Origin: Plantibacter sp. Leaf314
Lineage (GTDB): Bacteria; Actinomycetota; Actinomycetes; Actinomycetales; Microbacteriaceae
Assembly (NCBI RefSeq): GCF_001423185.1
Contig: NZ_LMOB01000002.1
Coordinates: 377,573 to 441,572, forward strand
Direction: 5' to 3'
DNA length: 64,000 bases
Shown here piece after piece: positions 51,045 through 59,068 of this stretch. The first letter of the stretch is position 1. Each line of letters starts with the position of its first letter. The notes beneath the pieces are model-generated. The model ran no database searches. It was not told where the DNA came from and saw nothing but the letters and a program-made list of their open reading frames with translations. Made by a program: the position numbers and the translations under genes.

Positions 51045-51103
51045 TGGATACTCCTTCGTTGCATGCGTTACGAGGTGAGGCACCGGAACCGGTACCCCGG
51101 GGT

Positions 51104-51136
51104 GCCGCGACGGCCGCGTCAGCGCACCGTCGCGGC
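51104..51136 (-). terminator. intercistronic hairpin between glpF and glpK
   Basis: GCCGCGACGG and CCGTCGCGGC form a perfect 10-bp stem with a 13-base loop, directly after the glpF stop. It may attenuate readthrough into glpK or stabilise the glpF message. Confidence 0.5.
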
Positions 51137-51142
51137 GTCAGG

Positions 51143-51895
51143 TCAGACGGCCGGGAGGAGCACCATCGAGGCGAGCGCGGCGAGGACACCACCGAGGAGG
51201 GGGCCGACGACCGGCACCCAGGCGTACGACCAGTCGCTCTTGCCCTTGCCCTTGATGGGGAGGAGGGCGTGGGCGATGCGCGGGCCGAGGTCACGGGCGG
51301 GGTTGATCGCGTAGCCGGTCGGGCCACCGAGTGAGGCACCGATACCGACGACGAGCAGGGCCACCGGCAGGGCGCCCAAGGCGGCGAGTCCTCCAGGGAC
51401 GCCCTCGATGACCACGGCGTCGGGTCCGGTCTTGCCGAAGGACATCACGACGAAGACGAGGACGAAGGTCGCGATGACCTCGGTGACGAGGTTCCAGCCG
51501 TAGCTGCGGATCTCGGGGCCGGTGGAGAAGACACCGAGCTTCTTGCCCGGGTCCTCCTCCTGGTCGAAGTGCTGCTTGAAGGCGAAGTAGGTGAGCACGG
51601 CACCGATGAAGGCACCGACCATCTGCGCCGCCCAGTAGACGAGCGCCGTGACGAAGTCGATCGACCCGGTGGTGAGGAAGCCGATGGTGACGGCGGGGTT
51701 CAGGTGTCCGCCCGAGGCGTAGGACACCGTGACACCGGCGAACACCGCGAGGCCCCAACCGAAGTTGATGAGCAGCCAGCCGCCACCCAGACCTTTGGAT
51801 TTCGTGAGGATCGCCGTGGCGACCACACCGGTACCGAGGAGGACGAGCATCGCCGTCCCCACGGTCTCGGAGAGGAAGATGGTTCCGAGGTTCAT
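51143..51895 (-). CDS. glpF: glycerol uptake facilitator (aquaglyceroporin)
   Basis: A 250-residue MIP channel with six membrane helices and both NPA boxes: SGGHLNPAVTIGF and GYAINPARDLGPR. The Asp after the second NPA-Arg (NPARDLGPR) favours glycerol passage over water only. First gene before glpK, in the same orientation. The start ATG is at 51895. Confidence 0.92.
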   Translation of the reverse strand: MNLGTIFLSETVGTAMLVLLGTGVVATAILTKSKGLGGGWLLINFGWGLAVFAGVTVSYASGGHLNPAVTIGFLTTGSIDFVTALVYWAAQMVGAFIGAVLTYFAFKQHFDQEEDPGKKLGVFSTGPEIRSYGWNLVTEVIATFVLVFVVMSFGKTGPDAVVIEGVPGGLAALGALPVALLVVGIGASLGGPTGYAINPARDLGPRIAHALLPIKGKGKSDWSYAWVPVVGPLLGGVLAALASMVLLPAV

Positions 51896-51930
51896 GTCTT
51901 CATTGACCTTTCATAGGTGTGGTCCCCGAC

Positions 51931-51957
51931 GGGGGCTGCGCCTGCGCGCGAGCCCCC
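51931..51957 (-). promoter_or_regulatory. hairpin in the glpF leader
   Basis: GGGGGCT pairs with AGCCCCC around 13 bases, between the glpF start and a TACCTT (51991-51996, minus) that may be its -10. It could control translation or be an attenuator. Confidence 0.35.
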
Positions 51958-52003
51958 ACCGGGCGAGGGTTTCACTGACCAGTTGTTTGTAAGGTAGTCA
52001 GCT

Positions 52004-52024
52004 GGCCTTGCACAGGACAAGGCC
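52004..52024 (-). terminator. possible terminator after glpD
   Basis: GGCCTTG and CAAGGCC form a perfect 7-bp stem with a 7-base loop. The dyad TGCACGTTCGTGCA (52031-52044) stands directly at the glpD stop and may add to it or be an operator. Confidence 0.4.
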
Positions 52025-52044
52025 CTTGCCTGCACGTTCGTGCA

Positions 52045-53781
52045 TTATGAGAACGCCGGGGCCTCCTGGCTCGTGCCGAGGCGCAGGTCGACCTGGTGCG
52101 CGTCGCGCAGCCGGTCGAGCGCCGCCTCGATCTCGGCCGTGCGCTCGGCGTCGTCCCAACCGAGGACGCCGCCCACGACGCGGGCCAGTTCGTCGACGAG
52201 CGCGGCCGTCAGCGAGCCGGTGAACGCGAGGCTCGTCCGGCGGTGCAGCACGTCCGACAGGTGCACGACCTGCTCCTGCTCGACGAGGTACTCGAGCTCC
52301 TGCACGCTGTAGTCGGCCGCGCCCTGCAGTCGGTCGTCTCCGTGCTCGGCCAGGTGCTCCAGGAGCGCTGCGGCCTTCGTGCCGTAACGGTGCAGGAGAT
52401 GCTCGGCGCGCTGCACGCCGACACCGTCCTCGTGTGCCGCCACCCAGGTGCGCGTCGCGGAGTCGGTGCGGGGGAACCCGGCGCCGCCACCGATCGCGAG
52501 CCCGAGGGTCTCGACCGGACGCGGGGCGCCGATGACCTGCAGCACGTCGCCCGCGAGGTGCTCGGCGAGCGCCCGGAAGGTGGTCCACTTGCCGCCGACG
52601 AGGCTGAAGACGGTCGTGGACGGACGTGCAGCGGCCGTGCGTCGCTCGATCCGGTAGTCGCGCGACACGAAACCGGGGGCCTCGTCGTCGTGCTTCGGCA
52701 GCGGGCGGATGCCGGAGAACCGGTAGACGATCTGCTCGCGCGAGGTCGCGATGGTCGGGAAGACGTGCTTGACGAGGTCGAAGAAGTAGTCGACCTCCTC
52801 CTCCGTGCAGACGCTCGGCGTGCTCGGGTCGGCCTCGATGTCGGTCGTTCCGACCATGACCTTGCCCTTGAGCGGGTAGATGAGGACGATCCGGCCGTCC
52901 TCGTGCTCGAAGAAGATCTCGCGGCCCTTGGTGGCGGCGTAGAGCTCCGGGTTGTCGAGCACGATGTGCGAGCCCTTGGTGCCGCCCATGTACGTGGTCG
53001 GCTCGCCGAGGCCGGCGTTCGTCAGGTCGGTCCAGGGACCGGAGGTGTTGACGACGACGTCGCTCGCGACGGTGAAGGTCTGGCCGGTGACGGTGTCGCG
53101 CAGCTCGACGCCATCCGCTCCCATGCCGACCGCTTCGACGTAGTTGACGGCGCGGGCGTGCGGTCCGGCGGCGAGACCGTCCATGAGCACGTCGAGCGCG
53201 AGGCGCTCCGGGTCGTGCATGGAGGCGTCGTAGTAGGTCGCCGTGTACTTGAGACCCGGGTTCATCTTCGGCAGGTCGGCGAGCGACTTCTTCCGGCCGT
53301 GGAAGCGGTGGCGCGGGACGCTGCCGCCGTCGCGAGAGAAGGAGTCGTAGGCGGTGAGGCCCACCTTGATGAGCAGCGCACCACGCTCCTGGGGCTTGCC
53401 CTGCTTGTGCGTGAGGAAGCGCAGCGGCGCGGAGAGGATGCCGGAGAAGGTCGAGAAGATCGGGACCGTGGTCTCGAGCGGCTTCACGTAGTGCGGGGCG
53501 ATCTTGATCAGCCCGTTGCGCTCCTGCACCGACTCCTGGACGAGACGGAACTCGCCGTTCTCCAGGTAGCGGATGCCGCCGTGGATCATGTGGCTCGACG
53601 CGGCCGAGGCACCGGAGGCCCAGTCGTTGCGCTCCACGAGCGTGACGTCGACGCCCTGGAGGGCGAGGTCGCGGAAGGTCGCGATGCCGTTGATGCCGCC
53701 GCCGACGATGAGGACCGACGCCTGCGGGCGGTCGATGACGGACTGGACGGTCGGACGGGGAGCTGACGACTTGAGGGACAT
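52045..53781 (-). CDS. glpD: aerobic glycerol-3-phosphate dehydrogenase
   Basis: A 578-residue FAD enzyme oxidising glycerol 3-phosphate to dihydroxyacetone phosphate at the membrane. The FAD motif is ASVLIVGGGINGIATFRD. The family stretch GASAASSHMIHGGIRYLENG and the second FAD region YRFSGIRPLPK with SLVGGKWTTFRALAEH are intact. The start MSLKSSAP at 53781 was chosen for its GAGG seven bases upstream; a longer frame to 53898 would run into the divergent promoter. Same orientation as glpF and glpK. Confidence 0.94.
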   Translation of the reverse strand: MSLKSSAPRPTVQSVIDRPQASVLIVGGGINGIATFRDLALQGVDVTLVERNDWASGASAASSHMIHGGIRYLENGEFRLVQESVQERNGLIKIAPHYVKPLETTVPIFSTFSGILSAPLRFLTHKQGKPQERGALLIKVGLTAYDSFSRDGGSVPRHRFHGRKKSLADLPKMNPGLKYTATYYDASMHDPERLALDVLMDGLAAGPHARAVNYVEAVGMGADGVELRDTVTGQTFTVASDVVVNTSGPWTDLTNAGLGEPTTYMGGTKGSHIVLDNPELYAATKGREIFFEHEDGRIVLIYPLKGKVMVGTTDIEADPSTPSVCTEEEVDYFFDLVKHVFPTIATSREQIVYRFSGIRPLPKHDDEAPGFVSRDYRIERRTAAARPSTTVFSLVGGKWTTFRALAEHLAGDVLQVIGAPRPVETLGLAIGGGAGFPRTDSATRTWVAAHEDGVGVQRAEHLLHRYGTKAAALLEHLAEHGDDRLQGAADYSVQELEYLVEQEQVVHLSDVLHRRTSLAFTGSLTAALVDELARVVGGVLGWDDAERTAEIEAALDRLRDAHQVDLRLGTSQEAPAFS

Positions 53782-53841
53782 GAGATGCCTCGCTTCTTCG
53801 CGGTTGGAACGCGACGCCGCCGGGTTTGCGCGCCGCTGAAT

Positions 53842-53859
53842 GATGTGACTGAATACATC
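53842..53859. promoter_or_regulatory. dyad in the glpD/regulator divergent region, possible operator
   Basis: GATGT-gactgaat-ACATC in the 134-base gap between glpD and the SorC-type regulator. An AACAAACGTGCA stretch (53894-53905) near the regulator start has a related half (ACAAAC, minus strand) near the glpF promoter. Confidence 0.35.
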
Positions 53860-53915
53860 GTGACAGCACCTGCAACTCTGAACAGCCCTAGTGAACAAAC
53901 GTGCAAGGAGACCCG

Positions 53916-54902
53916 ATGTCGCTCGCAGACGCGCTCAGCCAGCCGGACCGGACGGCTGAGGCGCTCCGCGCGGCACAGCTGTACTACGTGCAGGACCTGA
54001 CCATGGAGGCCATCGCCCAGGAGCTCCACACCTCGCGGTCGTCGGTGTCGCGCCTGCTCGGATACGCGCGGGAGAGCGGGCTCGTCGACATCCAGGTCCG
54101 GTCGCCGCACGACATGCCCTCGCGGCTCGAGGCGGAGTTCCGCGACCGGTTCGGGGTGACCGCCCACATCGTCCCCGTCCCCGACCACACGAGCGACATC
54201 GACCGCCTGGAACGCGTCGCCCTCTCGGCTGCACGTTTTCTCGGCTCCGTGTTCGACTCGAACATGACGCTCGGTCTGGCATGGGGGTCGACCGTGAGCG
54301 CCGTCGCGCGCCACCTCACACCGAAGCGGACCCACAACTCGCAGATCGTCCAGCTGAACGGCGCGGCCAACACCCGGACCTCCGGCATCCTCTACGCGAG
54401 CGAGATCCTCCACCGCTACGCGGACGCGTACGGCGCCTATGCGCAGCAGTTCGCCGTGCCCGCGTTCTTCGACGACCCGGCGACGAAGCTCGCGCTCTGG
54501 CGGGAGCGCAGCATCCGCCGGGTGCTCGAGATCCAGCGGCGGATGGACGTCGCGCTCTTCGGGCTCGGATCGCAGCTCTCGGGGGTGCCGAGCCACGTGT
54601 ACGTCGGCGGCTACCTCGACGACAGCGACTTCGAGGCGCTCGCGAGCGCCGGCGCGGTCGGTGACGTCGCCACGGTGTTCTTCCGCGCCGACGGCTCGTG
54701 GCGGGACATCCCCTTCAACAACCGCGCGTCCGGACCGGACCTCGACGTGTTGCGCGGCGTCTCCCGCCGGATCTGCGTGGTCGCCGGAGCGGCCAAGGTC
54801 CCGCCGCTCCTCGGCGCACTGGCCGGCGGGCTCATCTCCGACCTCGTGGTCGACGAGGGCACCGCGCGTGCGGCCATCGACCAGCACGACGCCCAGCGCT
54901 GA
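53916..54902 (+). CDS. SorC/DeoR-type sugar-binding transcriptional regulator
   Basis: A 328-residue regulator. The N-terminal helix-turn-helix is at about residues 24-50 (LTMEAIAQELHTSRSSVSRL). The large C-terminal sugar-phosphate-binding domain follows, with LGLAWGSTVSAVARHL and NGAANTRTSG. SorC proteins respond to phosphorylated sugars or polyols. Lying divergent from glpD and near glpFK, it probably controls glycerol use with glycerol 3-phosphate or a related phosphate as effector (inference). ATG at 53916 has AAGGAG five bases upstream. Confidence 0.9.
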   Translation: MSLADALSQPDRTAEALRAAQLYYVQDLTMEAIAQELHTSRSSVSRLLGYARESGLVDIQVRSPHDMPSRLEAEFRDRFGVTAHIVPVPDHTSDIDRLERVALSAARFLGSVFDSNMTLGLAWGSTVSAVARHLTPKRTHNSQIVQLNGAANTRTSGILYASEILHRYADAYGAYAQQFAVPAFFDDPATKLALWRERSIRRVLEIQRRMDVALFGLGSQLSGVPSHVYVGGYLDDSDFEALASAGAVGDVATVFFRADGSWRDIPFNNRASGPDLDVLRGVSRRICVVAGAAKVPPLLGALAGGLISDLVVDEGTARAAIDQHDAQR

Positions 54903-54983
54903 GGGCGACCACCCCGCAGGACGGAGCCCGGCAACAGGGCGTCATCCGAGCCGGGAATAGGGCGGCCACTCAGCCCGTTGACC

Positions 54984-54989
54984 TAGACT
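54984..54989 (+). promoter_or_regulatory. likely -10 element of the riboflavin operon
   Basis: TAGACT places transcription start about 10 bases before the FMN riboswitch. TTGACC with TAACGT (55000-55005) is a better-looking pair, but it would start inside the aptamer. The stretch 54903-54983 holds no gene. Confidence 0.4.
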
Positions 54990-55002
54990 CGACAACACGT
55001 AA

Positions 55003-55160
55003 CGTGCTCCGGGGTCGGTGAGAGTCCGAACCGGCGGTGATAGTCCGCGACCCGTGCAACGCGCAAGCGATGCCCGGTTGACCTGGTGGAACTCCAGGAC
55101 CGACGGTTATGAACGCGTCTGCTCGCAGGCGGCGTTCGAGTCCGGATGGAAGGAGGCACG
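55003..55160 (+). promoter_or_regulatory. FMN riboswitch (RFN element)
   Basis: The conserved FMN aptamer parts are present in order: GGTGAGAGTCCGAACCGGCG, GTGATAGTCCGCGACCCG, TTGACCTGGTGGAACTCC, AGGACCGACGGTTATG and AGTCCGGATGGAAGGAGG. The P1 helix pairs CGTGC TCC (55003-55010) with GGA GGCACG. A variable stem GAACGC/GCGTTC (55111-55137) sits before the last junction. Binding of FMN should lower expression of the ribDE-BA-H operon, which begins at 55243. Confidence 0.95.
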
Positions 55161-55191
55161 GGCGTCGGCCGATGGTCGACGCCTGCGAGCA
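55120..55191 (+). promoter_or_regulatory. candidate riboswitch expression platform with exclusive pairings
   Basis: Pairing A: GGCGTCG (55161-55167) with CGACGCC (55177-55183), a 7-bp hairpin right after the aptamer. Pairing B: TGCTCGCAGGCG (55120-55131, loop of the aptamer's variable stem) with CGCCTGCGAGCA (55180-55191), a perfect 12 bp. They share 55180-55183 and exclude each other. This looks like the switch, but no classical terminator U tract or masked Shine-Dalgarno is seen before 55243. Confidence 0.45.
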
Positions 55192-55242
55192 CCTGCCCGC
55201 GACCCCGGATTCCGTGTCAGTACCGACCGAGAAGACGGACCG

Positions 55243-56361
55243 ATGGACGCAGGACCCGCGACACCCACGGCGACGAGCCGCGAACAGCAGGCGATGCTGC
55301 GCGCGCTCGAACTCGCCGCGAACGGGCCGGCCCGCGGCGTGAACCCACGCGTCGGATGCGTCATCCTCGACGCCGACGGAACCGTCCTCGCCGAGGGCTG
55401 GCACCGCGGTGCCGGCACCGCTCACGCGGAGGTCGACGCACTCTCCCGGCTCGCGCCGGGGGCGGCTCGCGGCACCACCGCCGTCATCACGCTGGAACCC
55501 TGCAACCACACCGGACGGACCGGCCCCTGCGCCGTCGCGCTGATCGAGGCCGGCGTCGACCGCGTCGTGTTCGCCGTCGACGACCCCGGCCATCATTCCG
55601 GCGGGGGCGCCGAACGGCTGAGGGCCGCGGGCGTGGCGGTCGTCTCCGGTGTACTCGCCGACGAGGCCGAGGCCTTCCTCGACGACTGGCTCACCGTGGC
55701 CCGTCTCGGACGCCCGCTGGTCACCGTGAAGTGGGCCTCGACCCTCGACGGCCGGATCGCGGCGAACGACGGCACCAGCCGGTGGATCACCGGCGAGGCC
55801 GCACGGATCGACGTGCACCGACGCCGTGCGGCGCACGACGCGATCCTCGTCGGCACCGGCACCGTCCTCGCGGACGACCCGAGCCTCACCGCACGGCACG
55901 CGGACGGGACCCTCCTCCCGGAACAACCGGTCCCCGTCGTCATGGGCGACCGCGCCATCCCCGCCGGCGCAGCGGTGCACCGCCACCCCCGAGCGGCGAT
56001 CCTGCACCACGGACACGACCCGGCGGCGCTCCTCACCGAGCTCCGCAGCACGGGAGTCCGCAGCGTGTTCGTCGAGGGCGGTCCGACCGTCGCCACCGCC
56101 TTCCTCCGGGCAGGGCTCGTCGACACCGTCCTGACCTACCTCGCGCCGGTCCTCCTCGGCGGCCCTCGACTCGCGATCGGCGACCTCGGCGTGGAGACCA
56201 TCCGAGACGCGATCCGCCTCGAACCCGTCGGTGTCGAACACCTCGGTGACGACCTCCTCATCATCACGACCCCCACCCTCCACTCGGTCGAGTCGGTTCC
56301 AGCCGGCCACACCGTGTCGCACCCAGAGAACGGACCAAGCCATGTTCACGGGCATCGTTGA
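55243..56361 (+). CDS. ribD: bifunctional riboflavin deaminase/reductase
   Basis: A 372-residue two-domain enzyme for the second and third steps from GTP. The deaminase half has the zinc motifs TAHAEVDAL and EPCNHTGRTGPC. The reductase half begins near TVKWASTLDGRIAANDG and has ILVGTGTVLADDPSLT. ATG at 55243 is the first good start after the riboswitch; the Shine-Dalgarno is weak. It overlaps ribE by 20 bases. Confidence 0.94.
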   Translation: MDAGPATPTATSREQQAMLRALELAANGPARGVNPRVGCVILDADGTVLAEGWHRGAGTAHAEVDALSRLAPGAARGTTAVITLEPCNHTGRTGPCAVALIEAGVDRVVFAVDDPGHHSGGGAERLRAAGVAVVSGVLADEAEAFLDDWLTVARLGRPLVTVKWASTLDGRIAANDGTSRWITGEAARIDVHRRRAAHDAILVGTGTVLADDPSLTARHADGTLLPEQPVPVVMGDRAIPAGAAVHRHPRAAILHHGHDPAALLTELRSTGVRSVFVEGGPTVATAFLRAGLVDTVLTYLAPVLLGGPRLAIGDLGVETIRDAIRLEPVGVEHLGDDLLIITTPTLHSVESVPAGHTVSHPENGPSHVHGHR

Positions 56362-57040
56362 AGCACGCGGCACCATCGTCGCCATCGACCACGGCGAGGC
56401 GTCCGCCCGGTTCACCGTCCAGGGTCCGGTCGTCCTCGAGGGCACCCGCCACGGCGACTCGATCGCGGTGAGCGGGGTGTGTCTCACCGTCGTCGAGCAG
56501 ACCGCCGACACCTTCACCGCCGACGTCATGGCGCAGACCCTCGCCATGAGCATGCTCGACGGCGCCACCGTCGGCAGCGCCGTCAACCTCGAGCGCGCCG
56601 CACGCGTCGGCGACCGCCTGGGCGGCCACATCGTGCAGGGCCACGTCGACGGCACCGGCACCATCGTCAGCACCGTCCCGGGAGACGCGTGGCGGATCGT
56701 CCGGATCTCCCTGCCGGACGACCTCGCTCCGCTCGTGGTCGACAAGGGGTCCATCACCGTCGACGGCGTCTCCCTCACCGTCAGCGCGGTCAGCGGACCC
56801 GACGCCGCCGAGCAGTGGTTCGAGGTCTCGCTCATCCCCGAGACGCTCACGGCGACGACCCTCGGTGACCGCATCCCCGGCGACCACGTGAACCTCGAGA
56901 CCGACATCCTGGCGCGCCACGTCGAGCGGATGCTCGCCTACCGTCACCGTGCCGGAATCGACCTCCCCAGCAGTGCCGACGCGGAGCCGCGCACCGCGGA
57001 CCCGCTCGCCACGACCGCCACCGAAAGGGGCAACGCATGA
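56342..57040 (+). CDS. ribE: riboflavin synthase alpha subunit
   Basis: A 232-residue lumazine-binding protein that dismutates two lumazines to riboflavin. The N-terminus MFTGIVEARGTIV and the duplicated barrel (SVSGVCLTV-like SGVCLTVVEQ and SVDGVSLTV-like VDGVSLTVSA) are diagnostic. HIVQGHVDGTG is conserved. The C-terminal 20 residues are extra and Ala/Thr-rich. It starts inside ribD and overlaps ribBA by an ATGA. Confidence 0.94.
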   Translation: MFTGIVEARGTIVAIDHGEASARFTVQGPVVLEGTRHGDSIAVSGVCLTVVEQTADTFTADVMAQTLAMSMLDGATVGSAVNLERAARVGDRLGGHIVQGHVDGTGTIVSTVPGDAWRIVRISLPDDLAPLVVDKGSITVDGVSLTVSAVSGPDAAEQWFEVSLIPETLTATTLGDRIPGDHVNLETDILARHVERMLAYRHRAGIDLPSSADAEPRTADPLATTATERGNA

Positions 57041-58314
57041 GCATCGCCAGCATCCCTGAGGCCCTCGAGGCGCTCCGTCAGGGTCGACCCGTCATCGTGG
57101 CCGACGACGAGGGGCGCGAGAACGAGGGCGACGTCATCCTGGCCGCCGAATCCGCGACGCAGGAGTGGATCGCCTGGACGGTCAAGCACTCCTCCGGCTT
57201 CATCTGCGCCCCGATGACGAACGAGATCGCGGACCGACTCGCCCTTCCGCCCATGGTGGCCGTGAACGAGGACGCCAGAGGCACCGCCTACACGGTCACG
57301 GTCGACGCCGCCGACCGCCTCAGCACCGGCATCAGCGCCGCCGACCGCGCCCACACCCTCCGGGTGCTCGCGGACCCGGCCTCCGTGCCGGCGAACCTCT
57401 CGCGGCCCGGACACATCGTCCCGCTCCGTGCCGTCGACGGCGGCGTGCGCGAGCGCGACGGACACACCGAAGCCGCCGTCGACCTGCTGAAGCTCGCCGG
57501 TCTCGTCCCCGTCGGTGCGATCTCCGAGATCGTCGCGGACGACGGCGAGATGATGCGGTTGCCCGGCCTCATCGCGCTCGGTGAGCAGGAGGGCGTGCTG
57601 GTCACCACGATCGCGGCGCTCGTCGCCTTCCTCGAGGGCAACCCCGACGCGGCCGCCGTGTGCGCCGAGGAACGCGCGAACCAGGCGACCATCCCCGAGT
57701 CCTCGAACGTGTCGTTCGAAGTGGAGACGACCGTCCCGACGACGCACGGCTCCTTCCGGCTCCGCGCCTACCGCGACCGCCGCACCGGTGCCGACCACCT
57801 CGCCATCATCGCCGGCGACCCGCAGGCCACCGGCGCGCTCGTCCGCGTCCACTCGGAGTGCCTCACGGGTGAGGCGTTCGGCTCGCTCAAGTGCGAGTGC
57901 GGACCCCAGCTCGACAGCGCCCTCGACACCATCCAGCGTCACGGCGGTGTCGTGGTCTACCTGCGCGGACACGAGGGTCGCGGGATCGGACTCATCAACA
58001 AGCTGCGCGCCTACCGACTCCAGGAGGACGGCCTCGACACGCTCGACGCCAACCTGGCACTCGGGCTGCCTGCCGACGCCCGCGACTACACCGCGGCGAG
58101 CGCCATCCTGACGGACCTCGGGATCACCTCCGTCCGCCTGCTCTCGAACAACCCCGAGAAGGAGCGGCAGCTCACCAACCACGGCATCGCCGTGAGCGAG
58201 CGCGTCCCGCTCGTGGTCGGCGTCGGTCTGTACAACGAGGGCTACCTCGAGACGAAGCGCGACCGCATGGGACACAGCATCGGGTTCGACCTCGAACCGG
58301 AACCGCACCAGTAG
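57037..58314 (+). CDS. ribBA: bifunctional DHBP synthase / GTP cyclohydrolase II
   Basis: A 425-residue fusion. The N-terminal DHBP synthase (about 1-205) has [16 protein letters not shown] and [10 protein letters not shown]. The C-terminal GTP cyclohydrolase II (about 215-425) has the zinc cysteines in [20 protein letters not shown] and the catalytic region [18 protein letters not shown]. It supplies both branches of riboflavin synthesis. It is co-translated with ribE. Confidence 0.95.
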   Translation: MSIASIPEALEALRQGRPVIVADDEGRENEGDVILAAESATQEWIAWTVKHSSGFICAPMTNEIADRLALPPMVAVNEDARGTAYTVTVDAADRLSTGISAADRAHTLRVLADPASVPANLSRPGHIVPLRAVDGGVRERDGHTEAAVDLLKLAGLVPVGAISEIVADDGEMMRLPGLIALGEQEGVLVTTIAALVAFLEGNPDAAAVCAEERANQATIPESSNVSFEVETTVPTTHGSFRLRAYRDRRTGADHLAIIAGDPQATGALVRVHSECLTGEAFGSLKCECGPQLDSALDTIQRHGGVVVYLRGHEGRGIGLINKLRAYRLQEDGLDTLDANLALGLPADARDYTAASAILTDLGITSVRLLSNNPEKERQLTNHGIAVSERVPLVVGVGLYNEGYLETKRDRMGHSIGFDLEPEPHQ

Positions 58315-58393
58315 CCCGACCAGCCCCTCGACAGCCTCGGGGAACACCACACCAGCAGCCCCGATCCGTTCGGGAACGACGACAGGAGCCCGC

Positions 58394-58864
58394 ATGAGCG
58401 GCGAAGGATCACCCACCATCAGCGTCGACGGCACCGGCCTCGACATCGTCATCGTGGCCGGCACCTGGCACGAGACCATCACGGACGGGCTCATCGCCGG
58501 CGCCGTGAAAGCGCTCGACGCCAGCGGCGCCGGCCACCGACTCGTCCGCGTCCCCGGCAGCTTCGAACTCCCGGTGGTCGCCAAGGCGGCCCTCGAGGGT
58601 GGTGCCGACGCGGTCGTCGCGCTCGGCGTCATCATCCGTGGCGGCACCCCGCACTTCGAGTACGTCTCCGACGCCGCCACGAGCGGTCTCACCCAGGTCA
58701 GTGTCCAGACCGGCAAGCCCATCGGTTTCGGACTCCTCACCCTCGACGACGAGAAGCAGGGGCTCGACCGCGCCGGCCTCCCCGGTTCGAAGGAGGACAA
58801 GGGCGCTGAGGCCGCGGACGCCGCCGTGGCGACCGCCGTCATCCTCCGCGAGCTCCGCGGCTGA
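58394..58864 (+). CDS. ribH: 6,7-dimethyl-8-ribityllumazine synthase
   Basis: A 156-residue lumazine synthase, the penultimate step of riboflavin synthesis. Motifs: [34 protein letters not shown] and [14 protein letters not shown]. It probably forms a capsid-like or pentameric assembly with RibE. It is separated from ribBA by 79 bases without a visible promoter, so it is taken as the last operon gene. Confidence 0.94.
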   Translation: MSGEGSPTISVDGTGLDIVIVAGTWHETITDGLIAGAVKALDASGAGHRLVRVPGSFELPVVAKAALEGGADAVVALGVIIRGGTPHFEYVSDAATSGLTQVSVQTGKPIGFGLLTLDDEKQGLDRAGLPGSKEDKGAEAADAAVATAVILRELRG

Positions 58865-58875
58865 CCCCTCAGCAC

Positions 58876-58949
58876 CGCCGAACGGCGGCGTCCCCGTACC
58901 ACGGCACCCGGTCAGCGGGATCCTAGTACCGGAACGCCGCCGTTCGGCG
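58876..58949 (+). terminator. large inverted repeat after ribH
   Basis: CGCCGAACGGCGGCGT (58876-58891) pairs perfectly with ACGCCGCCGTTCGGCG (58934-58949), and the arms extend inward to 24 bases with mismatches and a 26-base loop. It can end the rib operon, but is longer than needed. A TACAGT (58950-58955) directly follows and may be the promoter of the next gene. Confidence 0.6.
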
Positions 58950-58955
58950 TACAGT
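58950..58955 (+). promoter_or_regulatory. possible -10 element of the MHS transporter gene
   Basis: TACAGT abutting the inverted repeat; it would give a leader of about 105 bases. Confidence 0.35.
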
Positions 58956-59068
58956 GTCATGGTCCTGCCACAAGCGGGACATCCTCTGATCCTGCCGTCG
59001 TCGGCGGGCGTGCGCGACCGGTGCTGATGCTTCGACGGCACCCATCCCCGAACCGAAAACGCGCACGC

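Noticed and set aside
55000..55005. TTGACC/TAACGT as the rib promoter
   Set aside because: Although the spacing of 16 is acceptable, transcription would begin near 55012 and remove the 5' strand of the riboswitch P1 helix.
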